From Scardovia inopinata JCM 12537 (GTDB taxonomy: Bacteria; Actinomycetota; Actinomycetes; Actinomycetales; Bifidobacteriaceae), in NCBI RefSeq assembly GCF_001042695.1, contig NZ_AP012334.1, forward strand, positions 62,001 to 126,000: a DNA stretch of 64,000 bases, read 5' to 3'. The translations under genes and the position numbers were made by a program. Every line of letters starts with the position of its first letter. The stretch's first letter is position 1. Of this stretch, positions 9,510 through 18,236 are shown in pieces. The notes below the pieces were generated by a model that saw only the letters and a list, made by a program, of their open reading frames with translations, was not told the DNA's origin and searched no databases.

Positions 9510-9520
9510 GAGGTAACGTT

Positions 9521-10435
9521 ATGTCATCTGCATCATCTGCGCGCGCAGTCCCCAGGGCTGCTGCCCCCGGGAAGAAATTGAAGTTTGATCGTACCTACTA
9601 CTGGATGACTGTTCCGGCAGCGATTATCTTTGCTTTCTTCCTCTATGTTCCCTTCATTCAGGGCATTTTGTACTCTTTTACAAATTCCCAAGGTTTCGGA
9701 AAGTATAAGTGGATTGGTCTGAGCAATTACAAGGCCCTCTTCCAGGATGACCGGGTGTGGCATGCGTATGGCTTTTCCATCTTCATTGCCCTTGTCTGCT
9801 CCATCCTCATCAACCTGATTGCCATGTTCCTGGCGGTTCTTCTTAATTCACGGATCGCTTTTAAGAATGGTTTCAGGGCTATTTTCTTCATCCCCTACAC
9901 CTTAGCCGTCCTGGTTATTGGTTATGTGTTCAAGTACATCTTCATGGTTCCCCTGCCTGCCCTGGGCCAGGCTCTCCATATTGACTGGCTGAGTACATCT
10001 ATGATTACCAATGCCCAGCTTGCCTGGATTCCCATTGTCTTCCTGACTGTCTGGCAGTCGGTTGCTTACAACACTCTCCTTTATTTGGCTGGCCTTCAAA
10101 CTATTGATCAGGAGATCTATGAGGCAGCTGAGATTGATGGAGCCAATGCCTGGCAAGGATTCTGGCAGATCACTTTTCCCCTCCTGGGACCCTTCGTGAC
10201 CATCAATGCTGTGCTGTCGCTCAAGAATACCCTTGGCGCCTTCGACCAGATTGTGGCCCTGACCGCCGGCGGTCCTGATTCCGCAACGGAAACGGTCTCC
10301 TATTTGATTTATAACAACGGTCTTACTGGCGGCGAATATGCCTATCAGACGGCGGATGCGGTTATCTACTTCATCCTTCTGGCAATAATCGCCTTCATCC
10401 AGTTGAAGTTCTTCTCGAACAGGGAGCAGATCTGA
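9521..10435 (+). CDS. Sugar ABC transporter permease, MalF/UgpA type
   Basis: 304 residues with six predicted membrane segments, the first at about 25-47 (MTVPAAIIFAFFLYVPF). The cytoplasmic EAA loop that contacts the ATPase reads EAAEIDGANAWQGFWQITFP. AGGAGG precedes the ATG at 9521. Its TGA overlaps by one base the ATG of the second permease, so the two are translationally coupled. No ATPase gene is present in the cluster; in bifidobacteria such transporters commonly share one MsmK-type ATPase coded elsewhere. Confidence 0.93.
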   Translation: MSSASSARAVPRAAAPGKKLKFDRTYYWMTVPAAIIFAFFLYVPFIQGILYSFTNSQGFGKYKWIGLSNYKALFQDDRVWHAYGFSIFIALVCSILINLIAMFLAVLLNSRIAFKNGFRAIFFIPYTLAVLVIGYVFKYIFMVPLPALGQALHIDWLSTSMITNAQLAWIPIVFLTVWQSVAYNTLLYLAGLQTIDQEIYEAAEIDGANAWQGFWQITFPLLGPFVTINAVLSLKNTLGAFDQIVALTAGGPDSATETVSYLIYNNGLTGGEYAYQTADAVIYFILLAIIAFIQLKFFSNREQI

Positions 10436-11370
10436 TGAGTAATGCACAATCAAGCGCTCAGACGCAAAAATCACAGCTGGGATCCATGGGCCGGCAAGGG
10501 CGGAATGTAGCTGCAGGCAAGCGCTACGACCCAACTAAGGAAAAGATGAAGCTTTCCAAGCAGAACAGGGTCAGCTGGCCTTTGACTATTCTGACGGCCG
10601 TCCTTTCCTTGACTATTTTGGTTCCCCTTTACTTTGCCTTTATCTCTTCGGTCAAGACAAACGCCACTATCGGCGGCTTTGAGTTGCCCAAGGTATGGAA
10701 CTGGTCCAATTATGGTCAAGCCTGGAATCTGGTAAACTATCCTCATGCCGCCTGGACTACCTTGATAATCACGGTCTGCGCCACGGTTTTGACCCTCCTG
10801 TCCAATACCTTCGTGGCTTACGCCATTGCCAGGAACATGGACCGTCCCTTCTTTAAGTTCATGTACTACTTCTTCGTAGCTGCCATGTTCGTTCCCTTCA
10901 CAGTTATCATGCTGCCCCTGGCAAGGCAGATGGGGGTTCTCCACCTGGATAACCAGCTGGGTCTAATCATCCTCTACACCGTTCTGGGCCTGGGGACCAA
11001 TCTCTTTATTGGGATTGGATTCATCCGCTCCATCCCCATTTCCCTGGAGGAAGCTGCCCGTATGGATGGTGCTTCCACATGGAGAGTCTTCTGGACCATT
11101 ATCTTCCCCCTGATGGGACCGATTAATGCCACTATTGCCATTATGACCGTCCTGTGGGTCTGGAATGACTTCATGCTCCCCTTGATTATCCTGACTGATC
11201 AGTCCAACTCGACTATTCAGCTGTCACAGTATGTGTTCTCCTCTCAGTTCAGCACCAACTATCCGGTTGCCTTTGCTTCCTATTTGATGGCCATGGCTCC
11301 GGTACTGATTGTCTACATCTTCGCTCAGCGCTGGGTCGTTTCCGGTGTTATGCGCGGAGCTGTCAAGTAG
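10435..11370 (+). CDS. Sugar ABC transporter permease, MalG type
   Basis: 311 residues, six membrane segments, preceded by a 40-residue Gln/Ser/Lys-rich cytoplasmic tail. The EAA loop is seen as EEAARMDGASTWRVFWTIIF. It forms the membrane channel with the preceding permease, with which it overlaps by one base. The alpha-glucosidase gene starts 29 bases downstream, so binding protein, two permeases and hydrolase look like one transcription unit. Confidence 0.93.
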   Translation: MSNAQSSAQTQKSQLGSMGRQGRNVAAGKRYDPTKEKMKLSKQNRVSWPLTILTAVLSLTILVPLYFAFISSVKTNATIGGFELPKVWNWSNYGQAWNLVNYPHAAWTTLIITVCATVLTLLSNTFVAYAIARNMDRPFFKFMYYFFVAAMFVPFTVIMLPLARQMGVLHLDNQLGLIILYTVLGLGTNLFIGIGFIRSIPISLEEAARMDGASTWRVFWTIIFPLMGPINATIAIMTVLWVWNDFMLPLIILTDQSNSTIQLSQYVFSSQFSTNYPVAFASYLMAMAPVLIVYIFAQRWVVSGVMRGAVK

Positions 11371-11399
11371 GATTGTGATTTTTCTTTCGTAATGGATTG

Positions 11400-13247
11400 A
11401 TGATGACAAATTTTATTCCTCAGCAAGTCCGCACTAATGGGGCTTCTCCTAATCCTTGGTGGTCAAATGCCGTAGTTTACCAGGTGTATCCCCGATCTTT
11501 TCAGGATTCCAATGGCGATGGTTTTGGCGATCTGAGGGGAATAACATCCCGGTTGGATTATCTGGTTGATTTAGGGGTGGACGTGATCTGGCTTTCCCCG
11601 GTATACAAATCTCCTCAGGACGACAACGGCTACGATATTGTTGATTATCAGGATATAGACCCTATGTTTGGCACTGTGGACGACATGGATGAGCTTATTT
11701 CTCAGGCCCACCAGAAGGGTCTTAAGATCGTCATGGATCTGGTCGTCAATCATACTTCTGACGAGCATCCCTGGTTCCAGGCCTCCAGGAACAAGAATGA
11801 TCCCCACGCCGACTGGTATTGGTGGCGGCCGGCCCGGTCCGGGCATGATCCGGGAACTGCTGGAGCAGAACCTAACCGGTGGGGGTCATATTTTGGAGGC
11901 TCTGCCTGGGAGTTTGATCCTCAGCGGGGTCAGTATTATTTTCATCAGTTTTCCAAGAAGCAGCCTGATCTTAACTGGGAGAATCCTGAGGTCAGGAAGG
12001 CTGTGTATGACATGATGAATTGGTGGATGGACCGAGGGATAGACGGTTTCCGCATGGATGTCATCACCCTGATTTCTAAACAGGTAGACGCTTATGGGCA
12101 GCTTCCCGGTGTAGATGATTCCTTCCTGTCTGATGGTGACGTTGGGCCTGAAGGCTATTCCAGCCCTGCTCCTTTCTGCCAGGATGGCCCCCGGCTGGAT
12201 GAGTTCCTGGCAGAAATGCATCGGGAAGTTTTCGATTCCCGCCACGGTTATCTGACTGTGGGAGAGGCGCCGGGAATCAGCCCCGGGCGAGATCAGTTCA
12301 TCACCGATCCGGTTCACCGCGAGCTTGATATGCTCTTTATTTTTGACCATACTGACATAGATCACGGCCCCGATGGCAAGTGGTCCCTTGTCCCCTGGAA
12401 ATTGACTGATTTGAAGAAGGCCCTTGGCGCCCAGCAGGATGCGGTCAGAAGGGCTGGCTGGGCAAGCCTTTTCTTCAATAATCATGATCAGCCCAGGTCT
12501 GTTTCCCGCTGGGGAGATACCAGTACTGATGAGCTCAGAATTCGCTCTGCCAAAGCCTTGGCTCTCCTGATGCACTTGCATAGGGGAACCCCCTACATCT
12601 ACCAGGGTGAGGAGCTGGGCATGACCAATGCTGGCTTCACCAGCCTCAGCCAGTACCGGGATCTGGAATCAATCAATCTTTATCATCAGCGGGTAGACCA
12701 GGCTAAGGTGGCTACCAGGGAAGAGATGATGCAGGGCCTGGCCGCCATGAGCCGGGATAATTCCCGCACTCCCATGCAGTGGGATTCCAGCAAATTTGCA
12801 GGTTTTACTGCTGACTATGCCCCACATGAGCCTTGGATTTCAGTAAATCCTAATAAGGATGTTATTAACGCCAGGGATCAGGTGAAAGATCCGCAGTCGG
12901 TCTATTCCTTCTATAAGAAGCTGATTCAGCTCCGTCACGACAATATTTTGGTGTCGGCAGGAGAGTGGAATCTGCTCGATAAAGATGATCCCCAGGTATA
13001 TGCCTTTACCCGCAGCCTCCCGCAGGATCAGGCCCAGGGCTTGCCCGGGATTGAAGGACATCAGCTTCTAGTAGTGGTCAATGTTTCTTCGTCCTCGGCT
13101 AAGATACCTCCTCAGACCCGCAGCCTTATCAACGGTCGAGCCGGGGTTGACAATATCCTCATTTCGACCTACGAGCCCGAGCAGACAACAGCCTCCCTCC
13201 TGATCGGCAAGCTGTCTGCCTGGGAAGCTTTTGTTTACCTGCTCTAG
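11400..13247 (+). CDS. aglA: Alpha-glucosidase / oligo-1,6-glucosidase, GH13
   Basis: 615 residues, cytoplasmic. All GH13 landmarks are present: VNHTSDEHPWF, nucleophile D220 in GFRMDVITL, acid/base E289 in VGEAPG, and D363 in FFNNHDQPR. The TPMQWD segment before the C-terminal domain is typical of the oligo-1,6-glucosidase/alpha-glucosidase subfamily that splits alpha-1,6 or alpha-1,4 glucosidic ends of isomaltose, panose or similar sugars. A TTG at 11397 is also in frame, but ATG at 11400 or 11403 is more likely; the ribosome site is weak (GGAT), consistent with read-on from the permease. The substrate range cannot be fixed from the sequence. Confidence 0.93.
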   Translation: MMTNFIPQQVRTNGASPNPWWSNAVVYQVYPRSFQDSNGDGFGDLRGITSRLDYLVDLGVDVIWLSPVYKSPQDDNGYDIVDYQDIDPMFGTVDDMDELISQAHQKGLKIVMDLVVNHTSDEHPWFQASRNKNDPHADWYWWRPARSGHDPGTAGAEPNRWGSYFGGSAWEFDPQRGQYYFHQFSKKQPDLNWENPEVRKAVYDMMNWWMDRGIDGFRMDVITLISKQVDAYGQLPGVDDSFLSDGDVGPEGYSSPAPFCQDGPRLDEFLAEMHREVFDSRHGYLTVGEAPGISPGRDQFITDPVHRELDMLFIFDHTDIDHGPDGKWSLVPWKLTDLKKALGAQQDAVRRAGWASLFFNNHDQPRSVSRWGDTSTDELRIRSAKALALLMHLHRGTPYIYQGEELGMTNAGFTSLSQYRDLESINLYHQRVDQAKVATREEMMQGLAAMSRDNSRTPMQWDSSKFAGFTADYAPHEPWISVNPNKDVINARDQVKDPQSVYSFYKKLIQLRHDNILVSAGEWNLLDKDDPQVYAFTRSLPQDQAQGLPGIEGHQLLVVVNVSSSSAKIPPQTRSLINGRAGVDNILISTYEPEQTTASLLIGKLSAWEAFVYLL

Positions 13248-13271
13248 AGGTACCTGCTACCATAGGGAGTT

Positions 13272-14366
13272 ATGACATCTCGTTTTTTTACTCGTGCCCA
13301 TAAAAATCTGACTGCTGCTGTGAGTCCGGTAATCACAGCAGCTTCAGATTTACTGGGGTCTGCGACTTCTTCTCAGGGCAGGGCTTTTCCCACCAAGAGG
13401 TTGGCTATGGTCATTGTTACCTATAAGCGACAGAACCTGCTGGAAGAGCTATGCACATCCATTGAGAATCTCACCATCAAGCCTTGGCTGGTGGTGATTG
13501 TGGATAACGAGAATTCTGAACAGACCCGGCAGATTGCCGATCAGTTGAACGCTGCTCTTCAGCAGAGCAAGAAAAGGGGGCAATCCGTGGTTTACTTGCC
13601 TGTTGAGGCCAATACCGGCGGAGCGGGAGGCTTTTACCGGGGAGTAAAAAAAGCGTATGAACTGGGGGCTGAGTGGTTCTGGGTTATGGATGATGATGTT
13701 GCCGTCCTGCCCGATGCCCTGGAAAAGCTTTCCCCCTGGATGAGTAAGTTTGAAGCTATTCAGGGCGGCCGCTATGACTTTGATGGGGGAGATTTCTACT
13801 GGCAGTACCAGACCATCGTCCCCCTGGGTATTCCCAACCCCTTTTCTCCGCCTAAATTTGGCCCTTCCGGTTTTCACTATATGAATTCCATGTGCTTTGA
13901 AGGCGGTCTTTTCAAGAGAACTGTTGTGGAAAAGGTTGGCTTCCCCGATCCCCGTTTCTTCATTGCCTGGGATGATGCCAACTTTGGCTATCTGGCCAGC
14001 AAGGTGACCAGACCCATCATCATTAAAGATAAGATTCTTCGCAGAACCCGTACCCTGGCAAATCTGGACATTGCTGGTCTGCCTCAGATCAATTCCATGT
14101 CAGACATTAAGCGATTCTATCTGATGCGGAACCGGGGCTTCCTGGCCCGCTACTACATGGTTCACGGGGATTATTATCCTGCCGCCTTCTTCCTGGGGAA
14201 CCTTATAACTTTTATAAAAGAAATCATTCGTCTGGTCACGGTAGACCGCAAGAGCATTTCTTCTGGTCTTGTCCAAATCTGCCGCGGATGGGCAGCTGAG
14301 CACAAGATTCTTCACGACCCTGACTGGACCCCCATGCCTCCTGTAAATTCTCAGAAACTTCAATAA
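13272..14366 (+). CDS. Family 2 glycosyltransferase, galactofuranosyl/rhamnosyl-transferase like
   Basis: 364 residues. A GT-A fold starts at about residue 42 with MVIVTYKRQNLLEELCTSI, followed by VDNENSEQT, the NTGGAGGFYRGVKKA acceptor loop, and the metal/nucleotide DDD motif in FWVMDDDVAVLPDALE. The FIAWDDANFGYLA segment matches the catalytic region of GlfT- and rhamnosyltransferase-like members of GT2. It likely adds a sugar to a surface polysaccharide or glycolipid at the membrane. AGGGAG lies just ahead of the ATG. It follows the alpha-glucosidase by 24 bases, although its role is different, so co-transcription may be incidental. Confidence 0.88.
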   Translation: MTSRFFTRAHKNLTAAVSPVITAASDLLGSATSSQGRAFPTKRLAMVIVTYKRQNLLEELCTSIENLTIKPWLVVIVDNENSEQTRQIADQLNAALQQSKKRGQSVVYLPVEANTGGAGGFYRGVKKAYELGAEWFWVMDDDVAVLPDALEKLSPWMSKFEAIQGGRYDFDGGDFYWQYQTIVPLGIPNPFSPPKFGPSGFHYMNSMCFEGGLFKRTVVEKVGFPDPRFFIAWDDANFGYLASKVTRPIIIKDKILRRTRTLANLDIAGLPQINSMSDIKRFYLMRNRGFLARYYMVHGDYYPAAFFLGNLITFIKEIIRLVTVDRKSISSGLVQICRGWAAEHKILHDPDWTPMPPVNSQKLQ

Positions 14367-14379
14367 ATATACTCAAAAA

Positions 14380-14411
14380 TTGACAATAAGACTTTAATTT
14401 TCTGCTACAAT
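14380..14411 (+). promoter_or_regulatory. Possible promoter for the membrane-protein gene at 14481
   Basis: TTGACA (14380-14385) and an extended TGC-TACAAT (14403-14411) lie upstream of the gene. The spacer of 20 bases is longer than the optimum of 17, so the call is weak. Confidence 0.35.
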
Positions 14412-14480
14412 GGAGGTGAAACTTCAGGTTGTGCACAAAGATATGCATAATCGAGTTGTTATAAACAGAGAGGATTAAAA

Positions 14481-15446
14481 ATGTTCTCGGATATAACTAA
14501 ACGGGCAGGTAGCAAAGGTGCGGTTCTTATTGCTGTCTCCGTTGTTTTTACCTCAATTTTGCCCATGATTGCAGTTTTTATTGACAATGCGGTTGAAATT
14601 AACCCTATTCCGACTATTGTTATAGCCCTCTATGTTCTTCCCCAGCTGGTGGCCGGTATAATTATTACCGTCAAATACCCTCACTGGTCTACTGTAGGCT
14701 TAATGTGTCTGGCCTGCTTGGCCGGCATCATTATAGATGAGATCGTTTGGCTCATCTTCCTTCCCTATCTTGCTCCCTTTGGGTATTTCATGACAACATT
14801 GGGGCTATATTTAGGATTTCTGCTCCTTGGAGCCGGACTGGGTGCAGCAATGCGGGCTCTGGGAGCGCATGTGAATAAGGAGAATCCTCCCCGTGAGGAG
14901 GATATTAGGCATTTGACCGTGTTCATGCTCACTGGCAAGAACCTGTCTGCTCAGGAATATTCTCAGCAGGCTACCGGCTCTGATAAGAAGTCAGTGCTGG
15001 ATCAGGCTTTTTCACAGATCAAGCCTGGGCCTGCAATTCTTACGACAGTGCTCCTGCTGGTGTTTTACCCCGGTATTCTGCTGATTGCTGTCAACAATGA
15101 AAATCTCCGTGAATATGGATATCAGCAGCCGGTTTTGTATTTTGTGCTTCCAGCAGCTGTGATTATTTTTGCCCTGGTAGCCGGAATAAGCGGCCGCCTG
15201 AGGGTCTGCTTCAATTTGATGGCCATCAGCGCTTGTGTCTCTCTTCTTACCTACATCGTTCCTCTTGGCGGAGAGCCTTGCTCAGTTCCCTGCTCCACCA
15301 TCGCTGCCGCAGTAATAGGCACGGTAATTGGTCTGGGAATCCGCTCTTTGATCAAGCGTTCCCAGTCAAGAAAGCAGGTAGAACAGGCAGCACAGGGCGG
15401 ACAGCCGGTGCGCCGGTGGCAGCCAATGCAGGCGGCACAGCGGTAA
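14481..15446 (+). CDS. Polytopic membrane protein, paralogue of the convergent gene, function unknown
   Basis: 321 residues with about eight hydrophobic segments. AGAGGA precedes the ATG by seven bases. The only non-membrane stretch of note, about 130-165, contains IRHLTVFMLTGKNLSAQEY, a motif shared almost exactly with the convergent neighbour. The C-terminal tail is Gln/Arg-rich and probably cytoplasmic. I do not recognise a family; the pair may result from an inverted duplication. A possible 15-codon GTG leader frame (14431-14478) ends two bases before the start codon. No enzymatic motif is visible. Confidence 0.8.
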   Translation: MFSDITKRAGSKGAVLIAVSVVFTSILPMIAVFIDNAVEINPIPTIVIALYVLPQLVAGIIITVKYPHWSTVGLMCLACLAGIIIDEIVWLIFLPYLAPFGYFMTTLGLYLGFLLLGAGLGAAMRALGAHVNKENPPREEDIRHLTVFMLTGKNLSAQEYSQQATGSDKKSVLDQAFSQIKPGPAILTTVLLLVFYPGILLIAVNNENLREYGYQQPVLYFVLPAAVIIFALVAGISGRLRVCFNLMAISACVSLLTYIVPLGGEPCSVPCSTIAAAVIGTVIGLGIRSLIKRSQSRKQVEQAAQGGQPVRRWQPMQAAQR

Positions 15447-15459
15447 ATCCTGTCCTCCC

Positions 15460-15498
15460 ACTTACCGTTGCTGCTTGGCCAGGGCAACAACGGTAAGT
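15460..15498. repeat. 11-bp inverted repeat at convergent gene ends
   Basis: ACTTACCGTTG (15460-15470) and its exact complement (15488-15498) flank a 17-base spacer. The repeat covers the last codons of the minus-strand gene and lies just after the plus-strand stop. It could stop transcription from the plus side, but no T-run follows, so a factor-independent terminator is not assured. Confidence 0.5.
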
Positions 15499-16364
15499 CC
15501 CATCGCCAGACCAAAAGTCCCAAAAAGCACTGCGATGCTCCCCGCGAAAAAGGGCTCTCCTCCACTGGGGTAGAGGTAGGTGATGCTGCTGGCCAGGGCG
15601 TTGAAGAAGAGAAGAATAATGTAGGGTCTGAGAGTGTGTTTTTTGAGTCCCATAAAGAAAAAAATGAAGAGGACCAGGCAGGCAGTAAGGACGAGGATAC
15701 GCCAGATATTGTTTCGTATTAATGCTGAATTATGAAGCCCTAGCAGAGCGGAGCCAGGGTAGAGAAGCAGGAGCCCAATTATCAGAATTAAAGCGTGAAG
15801 GGGCCTGATTTTTTGCAGTTTCTGGCGAAGGATTTTTCCCCAAGACTTCAGCCTACTGTCGCAGTGAGCATATTCCTGAGCAGACAAATCTTTCCCTGTT
15901 AAAGCCCAGACGGCGAGGTGGCTGATATTTGTGCGGTAAGGAGGGTTAACTGCTGAAGCATCTGCAGCTGCGAAACGTATGAGGCAGCCCAGGCCACTGC
16001 CCATGAGCAAGGCAAGAAGATTCGCCCCCAAATCGAAGAGAAGATAAAAAAGAAAATCGCGAAGGCCCCAGGCGAGAACTATCGTCAAAACGATCCCTGC
16101 CAGTAGAATGCCTGCGGCTGTTACCGCTCCTATAAAGCCAGCCATGCGCAGTCGTGGATACTTAATACATATTATGCAGGCCGTCAGTGCTGTGACAGCT
16201 GTATATCCCAGATAGACAATCCCGGGTTCGGTATAGGGGTTGTAAGAGAAAGAAATAAGGGAAACCACCAGGGGGAGGATGACGGTTACGGCAAACAGAA
16301 CTGCAGCAGTCAGAATTAAGCCCCTGCGTCCTGCAAATTTAACTGCCTGAGTGAACATGTGCAC
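15462..16364 (-). CDS. Polytopic membrane protein, paralogue of the gene at 14481
   Basis: 300 residues, about eight hydrophobic segments, similar in layout to its convergent partner. The shared loop reads ISHLAVWALTGKDLSAQEY, compared with IRHLTVFMLTGKNLSAQEY in the partner; the N-terminal segments and the YPSGGEPF versus VPLGGEPC region near the C-terminus also correspond. It ends in LAKQQR. No known domain is recognised. The two stops are 16 bases apart, with an inverted repeat between and within their ends. Confidence 0.8.
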   Translation of the reverse strand: MHMFTQAVKFAGRRGLILTAAVLFAVTVILPLVVSLISFSYNPYTEPGIVYLGYTAVTALTACIICIKYPRLRMAGFIGAVTAAGILLAGIVLTIVLAWGLRDFLFYLLFDLGANLLALLMGSGLGCLIRFAAADASAVNPPYRTNISHLAVWALTGKDLSAQEYAHCDSRLKSWGKILRQKLQKIRPLHALILIIGLLLLYPGSALLGLHNSALIRNNIWRILVLTACLVLFIFFFMGLKKHTLRPYIILLFFNALASSITYLYPSGGEPFFAGSIAVLFGTFGLAMGLTVVALAKQQR

Positions 16365-16713
16365 GTCCCTTCCTTTTACTCAAGCTTACTCATATCTTTC
16401 TTTGAGATTATCTCCAGAATAGCAGACGGATACCGATCACTCAGATCGTGTCTCTTCTTTTCATACAATCAACACGGTTTATTCTGGTACTGATTCCAGT
16501 TTGCTTTCTGTTTCTTGTGCGATTATACTAGGTGTAGTCCTTAAGATCGTATGCGATGGTGCATATGAGGGACGGAAAGGATGGCGATAGTGCCATGATT
16601 AGCATAAGGAAGCATGTGAGCATGCCTGCATGGAGGCACCGGCGTCTATCCATCCGATATTCGAGATTCTCCACTTGTAAGAACTTACAGAACCCTTAAG
16701 TAGTTAATACCTA
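16365..16713. other. Intergenic gap, 349 bases
   Basis: No coding frame or RNA gene was recognised. It contains GCATG-TGA-GCATGC around 16611 and a 6-bp hairpin TGTAAG-AA-CTTACA around 16676, about 30 bases before the lipoprotein gene, which may be regulatory. Promoters for the two divergent genes should lie here but are not obvious. Confidence 0.4.
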
Positions 16714-18006
16714 ATGAAAAGTAATCTTTTAGCAAGGTTTGTCCGAGAGCTGGGGCGATATCTTATTTGTTTTCTCGCCCTGGCTCTCGTTCTTGGCTGC
16801 TCTCAAGCCTGCAGTGTGAGGCTGAAGAACTCCTCACATGAAGTAGATTTTTCAGACATTAAACTTGAACGTTATCAATTTGCCTTTTATGCCAGTCCTG
16901 ATTGGACAAGAAAAACATTTCTTTCTCGGGGATTAACGATTTTTATTACCCGAAATGGAGATTATGCCATCCATAAGCACGATATATTGGACAGTGGGAA
17001 GCTCTCGTGGACGAAGGATGGAATTTTTTATGCAGACCAGAAATATGATTACTGGCTTTCAGACAGGGGTAAGAATTACAAGATATATTCACGCAAACCA
17101 AATACCCAGGATGGAATAGCAACTTTGGAGGATAGCGGCACCAGAGTTGGTGTTTACAATGGAGGCTATACTCATGGTGGAAAAGGTTATAACGAACAAG
17201 TTGTTATCTCTAACAAGGGTCGTTCCCGCAGGCTCCGTTTTCACAATCAGTATGGAATGGTTATTGCCTGCAGGAACAGAGCTTACGGTATAACTAGTGA
17301 CATAGGCTCAAACGGCTTTGGTTTCAGCAGGCTTGATAACCTGGCAGAAGATCAAAAGTTTGTTTTTTCGCATGTCAAGCAGTGGGAAGATCCTCTGGGG
17401 GATGAGGGGGGTGTGTCTGACGGATCATGCAGAAACAATACCTTTGTTTATCTGGGTATGCATACTGCTGTCGAAGGACTGGCAATCAAGAAGAATGCGG
17501 TGACCAAACGGCTGCTTGCCGCTCAGCAGGCGCACAAAGAAGGAGGAAGGTTCACTGAAACCGTGGAGGTCATTAATATTCGAACAGGAAAGCGGGAATC
17601 TATACCGCTGATCAATCCTGATGGATCTTATTTTACCTCTCCCCGAGAAGGGTTTGACTATTCGAAGCAGGTGCAAAATTCTTTAATTGGCAGCACTCTT
17701 TATTGGCTTCATGGGGATAGCCGTATTCTCAAAACTGATACGAGAACCGGAATAACCAGGGTAATAAATAAGACGTTCTATAATCAGCGGATAGATTTTA
17801 CAGACCATACATGTCGCATTGCTATTATTGGCCATACAATGGTCATTACCAGGGGAGTGCCAGATGGAGATCTTCTTCTTTACTTCATTAATCTGAAGAC
17901 TGGAAAAGAAATGAAAAGAATCCGGGTTAAGGGCGTATGCAATCAGCTTCCGAATAACACCTTTATCAGTGATTTTGCTGTCAGACCCGGAAGACTTCTG
18001 AAGTGA
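16714..18006 (+). CDS. Secreted lipoprotein of unknown function
   Basis: 430 residues. A basic start and hydrophobic core (YLICFLALALVLGC) end in a lipobox-like LVLGC at about residue 29. The mature part is rich in Tyr, Gly, Arg and aromatic pairs, with repeated strand-like segments (ILDSGKLSWTKDGIFYAD, GSTLYWLHGDSRILKTDTRT, GHTMVITRGVPDGDLLLY) that suggest a beta-propeller or other all-beta fold. No family is recognised. The start ATG has only a weak ribosome site. It stands alone between the membrane-protein pair and the sucrose locus, and codon use looks host-like. Confidence 0.72.
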   Translation: MKSNLLARFVRELGRYLICFLALALVLGCSQACSVRLKNSSHEVDFSDIKLERYQFAFYASPDWTRKTFLSRGLTIFITRNGDYAIHKHDILDSGKLSWTKDGIFYADQKYDYWLSDRGKNYKIYSRKPNTQDGIATLEDSGTRVGVYNGGYTHGGKGYNEQVVISNKGRSRRLRFHNQYGMVIACRNRAYGITSDIGSNGFGFSRLDNLAEDQKFVFSHVKQWEDPLGDEGGVSDGSCRNNTFVYLGMHTAVEGLAIKKNAVTKRLLAAQQAHKEGGRFTETVEVINIRTGKRESIPLINPDGSYFTSPREGFDYSKQVQNSLIGSTLYWLHGDSRILKTDTRTGITRVINKTFYNQRIDFTDHTCRIAIIGHTMVITRGVPDGDLLLYFINLKTGKEMKRIRVKGVCNQLPNNTFISDFAVRPGRLLK

Positions 18007-18179
18007 AAAGATCATATTGGCGTGTTTCTTTCTTTAGGATAGAAAATAAGTGTTAGAGTAGTATATAGCACAACTTCATACTTAGATTAAGTCTCATGTT
18101 GTTATTTGAATTGCGGGGGGGCTTCTGCACTCCCGGTGCGACTTATAGTCTGAGGCTGTTCTAGGTGGTTATCAATAAA

Positions 18180-18213
18180 GCAAAAATCGACTGCTGCAGG
18201 TAATAATTTTTGC
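18180..18213. promoter_or_regulatory. Inverted repeat upstream of sucrose phosphorylase
   Basis: GCAAAAAT (18180-18187) and its complement ATTTTTGC (18206-18213) flank 18 bases that include CTGCAG. The right arm ends about 23 bases before the start codon, a position suited to an operator or leader hairpin. A G7 tract lies at 18115-18121 further upstream. Confidence 0.35.
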
Positions 18214-18236
18214 AAAAACTCAGGCAAGGAGGTCTG

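Noticed and set aside
14431-14478. A 15-codon GTG leader frame before the membrane-protein gene
   Set aside because: GGAGG lies 13 bases ahead, but the peptide has no regulatory features and the ribosome site of the main gene lies within its end; could be chance.
18115-18121. Phase-variable G7 tract before sucrose phosphorylase
   Set aside because: Seven bases is short for phase variation, and it is over 100 bases from the start codon with no core promoter recognised around it.
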